A stretch of DNA of 64,000 nucleotides from Thermoproteota archaeon (GCA_027492205.1 JAOZFN010000017.1:1-64000), one strand, 5' to 3'. Numbered from the stretch's first letter, positions 38,439 through 47,372 are shown. Numbers and translations: made by a program. The notes: generated from the letters alone by a model not told the origin.

Positions 38439-38834
38439 TCAGCTGTAGCCGGTCCTCTCCAGTTCTTCTGCGAGCATTCTGCCTATCCTGCTCATCTCAT
38501 ACTTGATCAGTCCCAGCTTGGAGTTCTTTCCGGCCAGCACGACGAGGAGAGCGTCACCATTTACGGGCTTCACTATCACGAATCCCTTGGAGCCGCTCAC
38601 CAGCGCTGTCTCGAACTCCCCCCTGTCCAGCTCGGCCCCAATCTTCTCGGCCACCGAGAGGAGGGCCGCGCTCATTGCGGCCACCCTGTCCTCGTCTGCG
38701 CCTCCTTCCAGAGAAGAGGCCATGATGAGTCCATCGTAGCTCACCAGCGCGGCAGCCTCGACGCCTGGGCAGTCGTAGGCCATGAACCTCAGCAGCCTCT
38801 CCAGCCTCTCGGAGAGGGAGGCCTCCCCGTACAT
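38439..38834 (-). CDS. Roadblock/LC7-domain protein
   Basis: A complete roadblock fold of about 115 residues: PGVEAAALVSYDGLIMASSLEGG, a central helix DRVAAMSAALLSVAEKIGAEL, and the strands GFVIVKPVNGDALLVVLAG. Roadblock proteins scaffold or regulate small GTPases such as MglA. The adjacent GTPase gene at 38938-40521 is of a different (GTPBP1) type, so partnership is unproven. Promoter candidate: GTGTAAAACTT (38870-38880 complement), with AGGAG before ATG 38834. Confidence 0.88.
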   Translation of the reverse strand: MYGEASLSERLERLLRFMAYDCPGVEAAALVSYDGLIMASSLEGGADEDRVAAMSAALLSVAEKIGAELDRGEFETALVSGSKGFVIVKPVNGDALLVVLAGKNSKLGLIKYEMSRIGRMLAEELERTGYS

Positions 38835-38937
38835 GGAGAATCGCTCCTACCCGAGGCTCGGAAGTGATAAGTTTTACACTCATGAATGGAAGGTCTCGCG
38901 CGCTTGATCCAAATCGAACCTCTCGGGGGCGGGCTGG

Positions 38938-40521
38938 CTAGGAGAGGAGCCTCGTCACCCTGCCCATCCCCTTGGTCCTGCCCTCCCTGAAGAAGAACAC
39001 GTCGCCCTCGTTGATGTACTCCGGCCTGATCTTGAACCTGAAGACGGCCGTGTCAACGTCCCCGCTCCTGAGGACGCCCTTGGTGCAGTAGACCAGCTTC
39101 GCGCTCTGCCTTATGGTCTTGAGCTGTATCACTGGCTCGTAGCCGGGCCTTATCGTGGTGGGGTGGTGGAGGACCCTTATCTTGGCCTCGAACTCCCTCA
39201 CCGCCCTGGGCCTCTCGTTCAGATCGAGGAGGACCATGCCCCTCCGGACCTCGTCGTACTCGACGTTTGCGAGGGCGAATCCGGCCATCTGCCCGGCGAC
39301 CGCCCTCTCAACGGGGAGCCTGTTCACGTGGATCGACCTGACCCTCACCGTCCTGAAGGAGCCGTCGTCGAACGGACCGAGGAGGACCCTGTCTCCCGCG
39401 GACACCGAGCCCGACTCGACCAGCCCGGAGACCACCAGCCCGACCCCGGAGACGTCGAACTTCTCGTCGACGTAACTCAGGAACCTCCCACCCTGCTTCT
39501 CGGACCAGTCCAGCCTGGGCGGGAGCATGTTGATGAAGGACTTCAGGAGGTCGAGGCCCTCGCCCGTGACGTTGGACACCAGGAATATCGGCGCTACCCT
39601 TCCGTGAGGCATGTTCCTCGCCGCCACGGCGGCGTCTCCCGGGGACTTCACGACGAACGGGATCTTGTTGACTCCCGGGAGCTTCAGGTAGGCCTCGATG
39701 TCCCTGAGGGTCCTCCCCAGCACCTCAGGGGGCGCCATGTCGACCTTGGTCACCACCACGAAGACCGGAATCCGGAGGGCGACCGCCATGCCCAGGTGCT
39801 CCCTGAAGCTCCCTATGGGTCCGGCGTTTCCGGCCACGACCATGCAGGCATAGTCTGGGGCGGAGCCCAGGACGCCCCTCATGGTGGTCTTGAGGTAGCG
39901 CTCGTGCCCCGCCAGGTCCACCAGGGTGACGACCTTCGAGGCCCTGAGGTAGACCTGGGCCTCGTCGTAGGCCCCTAGCTCGTCGTTGACGCTCCTCCCC
40001 CTCTCGTCGAACCCCAGGACGTGAAAGGTCACGCTGGAGGACCTGCGGAACTTCAGCTCGTGCAGGTACCTGGCCACCATGCTCATGGCCAGGCCGTCCC
40101 CGTCGTCCAGCTGGCCGTACACCAGGACCCCCTTCAGGGTGGACTTTCCGGCGTCCACGTTGCCGAGGAGGACCACGGAGACCTGTATCGGCGGGGTGTC
40201 GACGGTCCTCCTGATCAGGAGCTCGTAGACGTGCCCCCTCTTGGCCCTCTCCTTCCTCACGACGATGTAGGAGGCGCCGACTATCTCGCAAACCTGCTCC
40301 ATCACCTGGAGGGACCTCTCGGCCTCCTCATCGGTCAGCCCCACCGGCTCTCCGTCGTCCGTCACGCCAAGCTCGTAGAACGCCTCGCCCCCGCCCTCGT
40401 TGAGCCGGTAGTTCAGCTGGGTGGCGAGCTTCTGGACCCTCTCTGGCGTGGAGGGATCGAGCCTGAGCTTGTACTCCACGCAGCCCTCGTCCCTCTCGGG
40501 CTCACGGGCGGGGGGCATCAC
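38938..40521 (-). CDS. GTPBP1/GTPBP2-like translational GTPase
   Basis: The N-terminal 110 residues are family specific (ESYKLRLDPSTP-type opening). The G domain has GNVDAGKST (120-128), DLAGHE (202-207) and TKVD (258-261), the last a variant of NKxD. Two EF-Tu-like beta barrels follow (SVDEKFDVSGVGLVVSGLVESG, then the C-terminal KIRVLHHPTTIRPGYEPV). Eukaryotic GTPBP1 rescues stalled ribosomes and delivers aminoacyl-tRNA; archaeal homologues are uncharacterised. GTG 40521 is leaderless with AATTATTAAG 20-29 nt upstream; that TATA box lies inside the 3' end of the MNT gene. Confidence 0.9.
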   Translation of the reverse strand: MMPPAREPERDEGCVEYKLRLDPSTPERVQKLATQLNYRLNEGGGEAFYELGVTDDGEPVGLTDEEAERSLQVMEQVCEIVGASYIVVRKERAKRGHVYELLIRRTVDTPPIQVSVVLLGNVDAGKSTLKGVLVYGQLDDGDGLAMSMVARYLHELKFRRSSSVTFHVLGFDERGRSVNDELGAYDEAQVYLRASKVVTLVDLAGHERYLKTTMRGVLGSAPDYACMVVAGNAGPIGSFREHLGMAVALRIPVFVVVTKVDMAPPEVLGRTLRDIEAYLKLPGVNKIPFVVKSPGDAAVAARNMPHGRVAPIFLVSNVTGEGLDLLKSFINMLPPRLDWSEKQGGRFLSYVDEKFDVSGVGLVVSGLVESGSVSAGDRVLLGPFDDGSFRTVRVRSIHVNRLPVERAVAGQMAGFALANVEYDEVRRGMVLLDLNERPRAVREFEAKIRVLHHPTTIRPGYEPVIQLKTIRQSAKLVYCTKGVLRSGDVDTAVFRFKIRPEYINEGDVFFFREGRTKGMGRVTRLLS

Positions 40522-40540
40522 GGGAGTTGAGGGCTCCGAC

Positions 40541-40933
40541 TTAATAATTGGGGGGTCCAGGCCGGGTCCTCCCCGAGAGGCGCCTCAGCAGGCCCAGGTC
40601 GTCGACGAGCGGCACCCCCCCCACCACGTCGTCGATGACGGGGGCCCCCTTCTCCACCAGCCTCTCGACGTCCTCGGGCCTGAGCGGGATGGGCTCAATC
40701 CCCGGGAGGAGGTGGGGTCGTAGGAGATCGTACCTCTCGAGTGGGTTCTTGGGCAGGGACGGGGAGACTACCAGGACGTCTATGTCACTCCAGGCGTTGA
40801 AGTCACCCCTCGCGGTCGATCCGATCACTATCACGGAGGCGGGACGCACGAGGTCTAGGATGGACTCGGCGAATATCCTGGCCCTCCTCAGCCTCTCTTC
40901 CCTCTCCCTCCTCCTCCTCTCAATGACCCCCAC
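40541..40933 (-). CDS. MNT-type nucleotidyltransferase, HEPN partner
   Basis: The domain shows the polymerase-beta-like signature VIVIGSTARGDFNAWSDIDVLVV (GSTARG then SDIDVLV), with both catalytic Asp residues. The rest is a C-terminal helix with EDVERLVEKGAPVIDDVVGG. It is paired with the HEPN gene just upstream, as in MNT/HEPN toxin-antitoxin modules, where MNT adenylylates and disarms HEPN. I choose GTG 40933, which overlaps the HEPN end by 46 bases; the frame is open to 41029. Confidence 0.85.
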   Translation of the reverse strand: MGVIERRRREREERLRRARIFAESILDLVRPASVIVIGSTARGDFNAWSDIDVLVVSPSLPKNPLERYDLLRPHLLPGIEPIPLRPEDVERLVEKGAPVIDDVVGGVPLVDDLGLLRRLSGRTRPGPPNY

Positions 40934-41310
40934 TTCTCCTCGACGAACTCGATCACCCTCCTGGCATAAAAAATGGCCTCCTCCGCCTCCCTCCTCGTGT
41001 AGTACTCGTGGGGGGATCCCTCTGACCACATGTCCGCGTACCTCGGCGCCGTGTAGAATTTGTCCAGCCTCGCGCAGGCATCCCTCACGTCGTCGGGAAC
41101 CTCTCCAATAAGCTCCGAGAGCCTCAGCAGGCTGTGCCCAAAGGCAGGCTGCCCCACGCCCCAGAGGTACGCTTTGAGGGCGTACTCTGCGGCCTGCTGG
41201 GACTTGAAGCAGGCCCAGTTGTAGTCTCCGCCCTCCAGGTCCCTAATGGCTGATCGGAGCGTGTGCCTGGCGCTGCCCATCCAGCGCCTGAACTCCTCCT
41301 CGTCGAACAT
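40888..41310 (-). CDS. HEPN-domain protein
   Basis: A four-helix HEPN domain: RHTLRSAIRDLEGGDYNWACFKSQQAAEYALKAYL, then GHSLLRLSELIGEVP, and PRYADMWSEGSPHEYYTRREAEEAIFYARRVIEFV. The RxxxxH ribonuclease motif of toxic HEPN proteins is not evident, so this is the non-RNase subtype or acts by binding. The ATG at 41310 has CTATTTTGAAG 23-33 nt upstream and is leaderless. It is the first gene of the HEPN/MNT module. Confidence 0.88.
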   Translation of the reverse strand: MFDEEEFRRWMGSARHTLRSAIRDLEGGDYNWACFKSQQAAEYALKAYLWGVGQPAFGHSLLRLSELIGEVPDDVRDACARLDKFYTAPRYADMWSEGSPHEYYTRREAEEAIFYARRVIEFVEEKWGSLRGGGGRGKRG

Positions 41311-41407
41311 TCGGGGCGGGTCCCGCCGGCTTCAAAATAGGTGTTTGGTGGGATCCGGGGGGCCTGCGCGGCGGCCGTTATTAGTGGGGTCGGGCGCGAA
41401 CTCAGGG

Positions 41408-43765
41408 ATGGCCACCACACCCTCCGAGGGGAGGGCCGGGAGGTGGCTCTCCAGGCTCCTCCTGCTGGAGCGGCCCGGGGTCGAGATGGTCCGAACCCCG
41501 GAGACGGAGAGGCTCCTCAAGAAGAGGGTGGACGTGCTGGTTCCGGAGTCCGCCAGGCCCCTGGAGGAGGCGGTCCTCCACCACCTGTGCGGAGAGGTCG
41601 TCGACGGGGTTCCCCCGCCTAGGGTCATCGTCCTCCTGGGACCCCTCGGCTCGGGGAAGACGGCGGTGTGCGAGAAGATAGCCCAGGAGGCTGCGGCAAG
41701 GTCGAGGGCGCTGGAGGTCAAGTTCGTGAGCCCCAGCGACGTGTTCAGCAAGTGGTACGGCGAGAGCGAGAGGAGGGTGGCCTCTCTCTTCTCAGTGCCC
41801 AGGGGGAGGAGCAGGCTCGTCGTCTTCGACGACTTCGACAGCTTCGTGTCCGTGGACGTCTCCTCGATGGACCTGGACAGCCCCGGACAGGTCGCCGACC
41901 TCAGGGTGAGGGACGAGCTGGTCCACAGGCTGGACGAGCTCGCCTCTGGGGACGAGGCCATCGTGGTGGTGTTCACAAGCAACTCCGACCGGGTGATCCC
42001 GGACTACAAGAAGAGGGCCAGGATCGTCAGGCTGACGTACAGCAGGGAGGAACTCGTCCAGGTCACGAGGATCCTACAGGAGAGGTATGGGGTCGAGGCG
42101 GACCCCGAGGAGGTGCTGGAGGCCGTGGAGGAGGCCGTCTTCACCCTGGGGTACAGGTACGTGGTACCCGGAGACCTGGAGAACGTCCTCTACTCGGCGG
42201 CCGAGGAGGCGCGGAGGGAGGGGAGGAGGGCGACCATCCAGGACGTCAGGGCGAAGGCGCTGAGCGCGAAGGACTACGCGGAGTCCACCGTCCTTGACGC
42301 GGCCCTCATGATCAAGCCGAAGACCACGCTCAGGGACGTGGGCGGGATGTGGAGGGTGAAGAGGGCCGTCGTCGTTCCCGTGGCCGTGGTGATGATGAGC
42401 CCGAGCGTCGAGGCCCCCAGGGGGATCCTGCTGTACGGCCCGCCGGGCACCGGGAAGACCACGCTGGCCAGGGCCCTTGCCGGGACCTTCAATGCCACCT
42501 TCCTCTACGTCAAGCTGACCGACATATATGGCCACAGGGACCCCCTGAAGGTGCTCAGCGACGTCTTCAGGGAGGCGAGGAAGAGGCAGCCCAGCATCCT
42601 GTTCTTCGACGAGTTCGACGCCATAGCCGCGGACAGGAGGGTCAACCCGGTGGCCGCCAGAATAGTGAACCACCTCCTACAGGAGATGGAGGGGCTCCTG
42701 CAGGGCAGGAACAGGATCATCGTGATAGCCGCCACGAACTTCGTGGAGAGGGTCGACCCGGCGATAATCTCGAGGTTCCAGCCCAACGTGATCTACGTCG
42801 GGCTGCCGGAGACCTACGAGGAGCTGAGGGAGATACACGAGGTCTACGTGAGGAGGTACGGGGCCTCGTTCACGGCCGAGGAGGCTCTCAGGCTGGTCGG
42901 ACTTAGGGTGAGGGTGCCCAGGATGATATCGAGGCTCTACGAGGAGGCCGAGAGGCTCAGGCAGGCGGAGCTCGTCTCGGAGCTCGTGGACGACTGCCTC
43001 CTGGGAGGGATCTTCGAGGAGCACAGGAGGAGGCGGAGGGCCATAGAGGAGAGGCACGGCCGCGGCGACGGATATCCCCTGAGGCTGGAGCACCTGTCAG
43101 AGGCCCTGAGGAGGTTCACCGGTCTGAGCGAGACCCTGAACGCGATCTCCGTCTCGGCCACCCCCGGGGGAGATAGGGTCGTGGGCAGGGCCATGGCCGT
43201 CGCCTCGCTGAGCGACAGCGGCGAGGGGGTGGTGTTCCCTGTCGAGGCGGTCTCATCGACAGAGAGGCGGGGCGTGGAGGTGCTCGGGGCCGACGAGACC
43301 GTCCTGGAGTCGGCGAAGGCCGCTAGGGCCTGGCTCGCCCAGAGGCTGCCGGAGGCCGACAGGCGCGGCTGGACCGTCCAGTTCATCACGCCAGCGGAGG
43401 GATCCCCCCAGAGGCCCTCTGGGCCAAGCGCGGGCCTGGCCATCGCCGTCGCGATGTGGAGCGAGCTCACAGGGACCCCGATCAGGCAGGACGTCGCCCT
43501 ATCGGGCAAGGTCTCCGCCAAGACGGGGGTCGTCGGGCCCGTGGGCGGGTGGGACAGCGCCAACACGGGAAAGATCTCGGCGGTCCTCGCGGCAGACTGG
43601 GTCAGCTGCGTGGTCATCCCGGAGGCTAACAGGTTCGAGTACGGGGTGGAGGTCAGGGAGAACCTTGCCGTGAGGGAGCTGGAAAGGAGGGGCAAGAGGG
43701 TGGTGTTCGTGAGGACCGTTGACGAGGCCATCGAGGTGGCCTCCGGGGGGCGGGGCTCGGAGTGA
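41408..43765 (+). CDS. Double AAA+ (CDC48-like) ATPase fused to a C-terminal Lon protease domain
   Basis: Two AAA+ modules are arranged as in CDC48/VAT. D1 has Walker A GPLGSGKT (78-85), Walker B VVFDDFD (138-144) and sensor FTSNSD (189-194). D2 has GPPGTGKT (344-351), FFDEFD (399-404), AATN (441-444) and an Arg-finger context DPAIISRF. Residues about 575-785 are a Lon (S16) proteolytic domain with GPSAGLA, catalytic Ser674, and K722 following GGWDSANTG, where Lon has a shorter GGxxxK loop. There is no membrane helix, unlike archaeal LonB. The start ATG 41408 has GTTATTAG 24-31 nt upstream. An ATP-driven unfoldase-protease is inferred. Confidence 0.88.
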   Translation: MATTPSEGRAGRWLSRLLLLERPGVEMVRTPETERLLKKRVDVLVPESARPLEEAVLHHLCGEVVDGVPPPRVIVLLGPLGSGKTAVCEKIAQEAAARSRALEVKFVSPSDVFSKWYGESERRVASLFSVPRGRSRLVVFDDFDSFVSVDVSSMDLDSPGQVADLRVRDELVHRLDELASGDEAIVVVFTSNSDRVIPDYKKRARIVRLTYSREELVQVTRILQERYGVEADPEEVLEAVEEAVFTLGYRYVVPGDLENVLYSAAEEARREGRRATIQDVRAKALSAKDYAESTVLDAALMIKPKTTLRDVGGMWRVKRAVVVPVAVVMMSPSVEAPRGILLYGPPGTGKTTLARALAGTFNATFLYVKLTDIYGHRDPLKVLSDVFREARKRQPSILFFDEFDAIAADRRVNPVAARIVNHLLQEMEGLLQGRNRIIVIAATNFVERVDPAIISRFQPNVIYVGLPETYEELREIHEVYVRRYGASFTAEEALRLVGLRVRVPRMISRLYEEAERLRQAELVSELVDDCLLGGIFEEHRRRRRAIEERHGRGDGYPLRLEHLSEALRRFTGLSETLNAISVSATPGGDRVVGRAMAVASLSDSGEGVVFPVEAVSSTERRGVEVLGADETVLESAKAARAWLAQRLPEADRRGWTVQFITPAEGSPQRPSGPSAGLAIAVAMWSELTGTPIRQDVALSGKVSAKTGVVGPVGGWDSANTGKISAVLAADWVSCVVIPEANRFEYGVEVRENLAVRELERRGKRVVFVRTVDEAIEVASGGRGSE

Positions 43766-44376
43766 CTAGGAGGGGGCTGGGCGCCCTGATAGCCGCGCTG
43801 GCCTACGCCCTGACCGTCATCCACGTCACGTGGGCGGGCATGACGCACTTCGGCCAGGTAACGTTGGAGCTGGACGCGAGCTCGGAGTCGACTCTGGTAG
43901 TCAGGAACCTGGCCGGGAGGAGCGCTGTCGTGAGGCTCGTCTTCGTGGGGGACAGGAGGATCCAGGTGGGCCGGAACGTGGGTCCTGGGGGCCTGGTGAG
44001 GGTGGACCTGGGTGGGCCGAGCGGAGAGAGGATCCTGGTCGTCACAGATGCCGGGGAGTGGGTGCTGTTCCCCGGGGGAAAGAGGGTGGTGACGAACAGG
44101 CTGACCAGCCAGGCGGCCCTCGTCGTCGTATCGGTCTGGACGCTGTTCCCGCCACTGGTGGTGTTCCTGTGGGAGTACTTCAAGGGGGTGAGGGGGGTAG
44201 CCGCCCCCTACCTCCTGGCCTACGCGCCCACGGCGGCCTCGTGCCTCCACGCCGGAGGGGCCTGGGCGGCCTTCTCTCCCCTGGTGTCGTCCCTGGCGGG
44301 GAGCGCCTCGGCCCTCCTACTGTCGGAGTACGCCAGGAGGAGGTTAATTGTCGAGGAGGGGGCGAGGGAGGGGTGA
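43762..44376 (+). CDS. Uncharacterised membrane protein coupled to the AAA-Lon gene
   Basis: GTG 43762 overlaps the AAA-Lon stop (GTGA). The protein has one N-terminal membrane helix (GALIAALAYALTVIHVTWAG), an extracytoplasmic beta domain of about 85 residues (VTLELDASSESTLVVRNLAGR and onwards), then three membrane helices and a basic tail. I do not recognise the family. Its position suggests it is a membrane partner or regulator of the protease encoded upstream. Confidence 0.7.
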   Translation: MTRRGLGALIAALAYALTVIHVTWAGMTHFGQVTLELDASSESTLVVRNLAGRSAVVRLVFVGDRRIQVGRNVGPGGLVRVDLGGPSGERILVVTDAGEWVLFPGGKRVVTNRLTSQAALVVVSVWTLFPPLVVFLWEYFKGVRGVAAPYLLAYAPTAASCLHAGGAWAAFSPLVSSLAGSASALLLSEYARRRLIVEEGAREG

Positions 44377-44383
44377 GGGTGGG

Positions 44384-45577
44384 TCAGGCCAGGGCCTCGA
44401 GCCTCACCCCCTTGGTCTCCGGGACGGTCCAGATCAGGGCAGCGGCGAGAAGCACAGCCACCGCAGCGGCCATGAGGCCGGCGTTAAACCCGGCAAGGCC
44501 GGCGACGTAGCCCAGCAGGACCGGGGCGGCGAACGAGACGGCCCTAGCCCCGTTGTAGCACAGGGAGGCCCCGGTCGCCCTGACCCTCGTCGGAAAGATC
44601 TCGCCGAAAAGCGCCCCGTAGACCGAGAAGAACCCGCAGGCAAACGTGTTTGCGGCCAGGGCCGCGAATCCCGTAAGCCCGGGCCCGGCTGCCGTCAGCC
44701 CCAGGACCGAGGCGGCGAACATGGCGGCGTAGATGGTGAAGGTCGGCCTCCTCCCGATCCTGTCCGCCGCGACGCCGAAGAGCGCGTGCCCGAACCACCC
44801 AATGAGCCAGGAGGCCCCGACGAAGGTCGCCGACCTGACCATGGACATGCCCTTGACGGTCTCTAGGTAGGCCGGAGCCCAGGACCAGAGCGTGTAGAAG
44901 GCGAACATCCCGAGGGACGCGAGGGCGAGGCCCTTGAGCGTCCTCCCGATCAGGTCCCCGTGGAAGAGCTGGCGCAGGGTGGGCCACCCAGCCTTCTCGG
45001 AGAGCTCGGGCGGGAGTTCGCCCCTATCTTTGGCCCTCTTGTACTCCAGCCAGAGCCTCGACTCGGGCATCTTCCCCCTGACGACCACGAGCAGGAGTAT
45101 GGGGAGTACGGCCACGGCGAATCCCGCCCTCCAGCCGAACCTCGACATGACGAGGGCCGCGTCCGTAGAGGCTATGGCCATGCCTATGGGCCAACCCGCC
45201 TGCGTGAGGCCCACCATGCTTCCCCTGGTATCTGGGGGCCAGACCTCGTTCAGGATCGCCATGCCTAGGCCCCACTCCCCGCCGATGCCCAGGCCGGCCA
45301 CGAACCTGAACAGGGCGACCTCCCAGAGGTTCCCGCTGAGGGCCGTGAGCCCGGTGGCCACGCTGTAGAGGGCAATGTCAAGCATGAGTCCCCTCTTCCT
45401 GCCTATCGCGTCGGCTATGACCCCAAAGAGCACCCCGCCCAGCCCCGTGGCCACCAGCTGCAGCCCGAACACGGAGCCGATGACCGTCTTGGAGACGCCG
45501 AACTCGGCCATCATCTGATTGAGCGCGAAGGATAGGACCGAGAAGTCAAAAGCGTCAAAGGCCCAGCCAGCCACCAC
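44384..45577 (-). CDS. MFS transporter with a frameshifted or missing N-terminal start
   Basis: Twelve predicted helices and the MFS loop GVLFGVIADAIGRKRGLML identify it; the sequence resembles the lactate/sialate-type carboxylate symporters (AGWAFDAFDFSVLSFALNQM). In the coding frame only GTG 45577 or 45580 can start it, which cuts into helix 1 (the frame upstream reads SERYWTLFVVVAGWAFD with no start codon). The expected leaderless start is GTG 45632, 26 nt after ACTTTTAAC, but this GTG is in another frame that stops after ten codons. A single indel near CCCGGGAC would join them. Confidence 0.75.
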   Translation of the reverse strand: MVAGWAFDAFDFSVLSFALNQMMAEFGVSKTVIGSVFGLQLVATGLGGVLFGVIADAIGRKRGLMLDIALYSVATGLTALSGNLWEVALFRFVAGLGIGGEWGLGMAILNEVWPPDTRGSMVGLTQAGWPIGMAIASTDAALVMSRFGWRAGFAVAVLPILLLVVVRGKMPESRLWLEYKRAKDRGELPPELSEKAGWPTLRQLFHGDLIGRTLKGLALASLGMFAFYTLWSWAPAYLETVKGMSMVRSATFVGASWLIGWFGHALFGVAADRIGRRPTFTIYAAMFAASVLGLTAAGPGLTGFAALAANTFACGFFSVYGALFGEIFPTRVRATGASLCYNGARAVSFAAPVLLGYVAGLAGFNAGLMAAAVAVLLAAALIWTVPETKGVRLEALA

Positions 45578-45760
45578 GACGAACAGCGTCCAATACCTCT
45601 CAGAGCGGGTGTACTCGGCCGTCCCGGGTCACCGGCGCGGTCTTCGGCATTTCAGTTAAAAGTTTGGCCACTTGGGGGCGACCTCGCGGGAGGACACGGG
45701 CCACGCGCGCCCGCCGGAGGCTGGGTAACCTTTTTCGATTCGTCCGGACGTCGGAGTAAG

Positions 45761-46633
45761 GTGCTCGTAAGGCCTCTCGCGTTCGACTCCATGGGCGTCC
45801 GCAGCATGGCCACGTACGTGGAGACGAGGGACGTGAGCCTGCTGATCGACCCGGGCGTGGCCCTGGCGCCGAGGAGGTTCGGCCTGCCTCCCCACGACGT
45901 GGAGAGGGAGAGGCTCAGGAGCCTCGCCAGGGTCATAGAGGAGCACGCCAGGCGGGCCCGGATTCTGGTTGTGACGCACTACCACTACGACCACCACGAC
46001 CTGGGGAGGAGGATACCCCTGGACGTGTACGACGGCAAGCTCGTGTTCGTGAAGCACCCAGAGGAGAACATCAACAGGAGCCAGGCGGTCGTGAGGGCGC
46101 CCAGGTTCCTCAAGGCCATAGAGGGGCGGCCCGAGAGACTGGAGTACGCCGACGGAAGCTACCTGCGCGTGGGCGACACGGAGATCCTGTTCTCTGAGGC
46201 CGTGCCGCACGGGGCGGACTCCAGGCTGGGTTACGTCGTTCAGGTGGCGGTGAAGGAGGGAGACGAGACCTTCCTGTTCACGTCAGACGTCGAGGGGCCC
46301 GCGCTGAGGGAGCAGCTGAGGTTAGCACTCGAGGTGAACCCGACCGTCGCCTACGTGGACGGCCCCATGACCTACATGCTGGGCTTCAAGTACCCCGAGG
46401 AGATCCTGAGGGCGTCGGTCGAGAACCTGCTCAAGCTGATCTCCGAGACCCACCTCCGGACGATCGTCCTGGACCATCACTTCGCCAGGGACCTGGGCTG
46501 CTGGGAGCACCTCTCGGAGGTCGTGTCGGCGGCCAGGGAGAAGGGGGTGAAGCTCATCCTGGCGGCCCAGGAGGCCGGCCAGGACGTCAACATGCTGGAG
46601 GCCCGCAGGCGGGAACTCTACGGTAGGGCCTGA
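45761..46633 (+). CDS. UPF0282-family metallo-beta-lactamase fold hydrolase
   Basis: The protein opens with the UPF0282 signature RPLAFDSMGVRSMATYVETRDV and LIDPGVALAPRRFGLPPH. The MBL metal motif is THYHYDHHD, and the later metal ligands lie in VPHGADSRLGYVV, TSDVEGP and DHHFARD. UPF0282 is widespread in archaea; the substrate is unknown. GTG 45761 has TTTTTCG 24-30 nt upstream (leaderless). The gene is intact although the adjacent genes on both sides are damaged. Confidence 0.88.
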   Translation: MLVRPLAFDSMGVRSMATYVETRDVSLLIDPGVALAPRRFGLPPHDVERERLRSLARVIEEHARRARILVVTHYHYDHHDLGRRIPLDVYDGKLVFVKHPEENINRSQAVVRAPRFLKAIEGRPERLEYADGSYLRVGDTEILFSEAVPHGADSRLGYVVQVAVKEGDETFLFTSDVEGPALREQLRLALEVNPTVAYVDGPMTYMLGFKYPEEILRASVENLLKLISETHLRTIVLDHHFARDLGCWEHLSEVVSAAREKGVKLILAAQEAGQDVNMLEARRRELYGRA

Positions 46634-46654
46634 TCCCCGGATCGGAGCCCAGAT

Positions 46655-47230
46655 CACCCCTTCCGCGTGCGGAACCTCCCTGCGTCGGGCCAGAACCAAC
46701 CTTACCGGCTCTACGGACGCCCCTTCCGGCCGCGTGGAAGGGAACCTCCGCCCTCCTCAGGTCCCACGTGCCTGTCGCTGAACGTCCCCTCCACCGCCCC
46801 GGCCCCGACCACATCGGCCAGTACGAGGGTCATCGCGTCCCACCTGAACGGTCTGGTGCACCCTGCACTCCACCACCCCGAGGGCGTTGTCAAGGGCCGG
46901 CGCGCTCACTTCTCTGGCCCGAGCCGCCCTCCAGCCGACGACCGAGAGCTTGTCCACATCCCTCCCGCTCACCGAGCTCAGGTAGAGGATCTCGTCCACC
47001 TGATCCACGGAGAGAACTCGCAGCGTGAACTCCCCTCGCTCCAGCAGAAGCCCGCGGGTGCAGGACTCCTCGCTCAGGGCAATCGCCACGACCGGCGGCC
47101 CGTCGGACACCGGCGTCACCCACGAGGCCGGCGCGAAGCTGTACTCTCCATCGATGTCTCCGGCTCCCACCAGGACCACAGGCCTCGGGTGCAGCATCCT
47201 CCAGGAGACCTCTGGATCGACCTCCCTCAC
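46655..47230 (-). pseudogene. Frameshifted flavin reductase (flavoredoxin-like) gene
   Basis: From GTG 47230 the frame encodes a flavin reductase N terminus: PRPVVLVGAGDIDGEYSFAPASWVTPVS, PPVVAIALSEESCTRGLLLE, and ALDNALGVVECRVHQTVQV. It then loses sense and stops at 46757. The next part (MTLVLADVVGAGAVEGTFSDRHV) is in a second frame, and DLRRAEVPFHAAGR in a third. Both switches occur at GTGGGAC, where dropping one G would restore the frame. The 3' end is not clear. Intact, it would be an FMN-binding reductase. A TATA-like CTAAACTG lies 25-40 nt upstream. Confidence 0.75.
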
Positions 47231-47343
47231 GGCCGCTCCCTGGAGGTTCCCCTCTAGCTACAGTTTAGCGACGCGCCTCGCCAGCAGGGGGCGGGTGAAG
47301 CCGGAGGATGAGCCGACACCATGGCACCAGCGGGGAGCTGCCC

Positions 47344-47372
47344 CCGGAGGCGGTGACCGAGTGGTCCTCCGG
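47344..47372. other. Hairpin CCGGAGG/CCTCCGG in a gene-free stretch
   Basis: The 204-nt gap 47231-47434 has no convincing gene. It contains a perfect 7-bp stem at 47344-47350 and 47366-47372 with a 15-nt loop. It could be part of a small RNA or a transcript end; I cannot assign it. Confidence 0.3.

Noticed and set aside
46757-47230. A complete 157-residue flavin reductase
   Set aside because: The last 25 residues are out-of-frame sequence; the true continuation lies in other frames.
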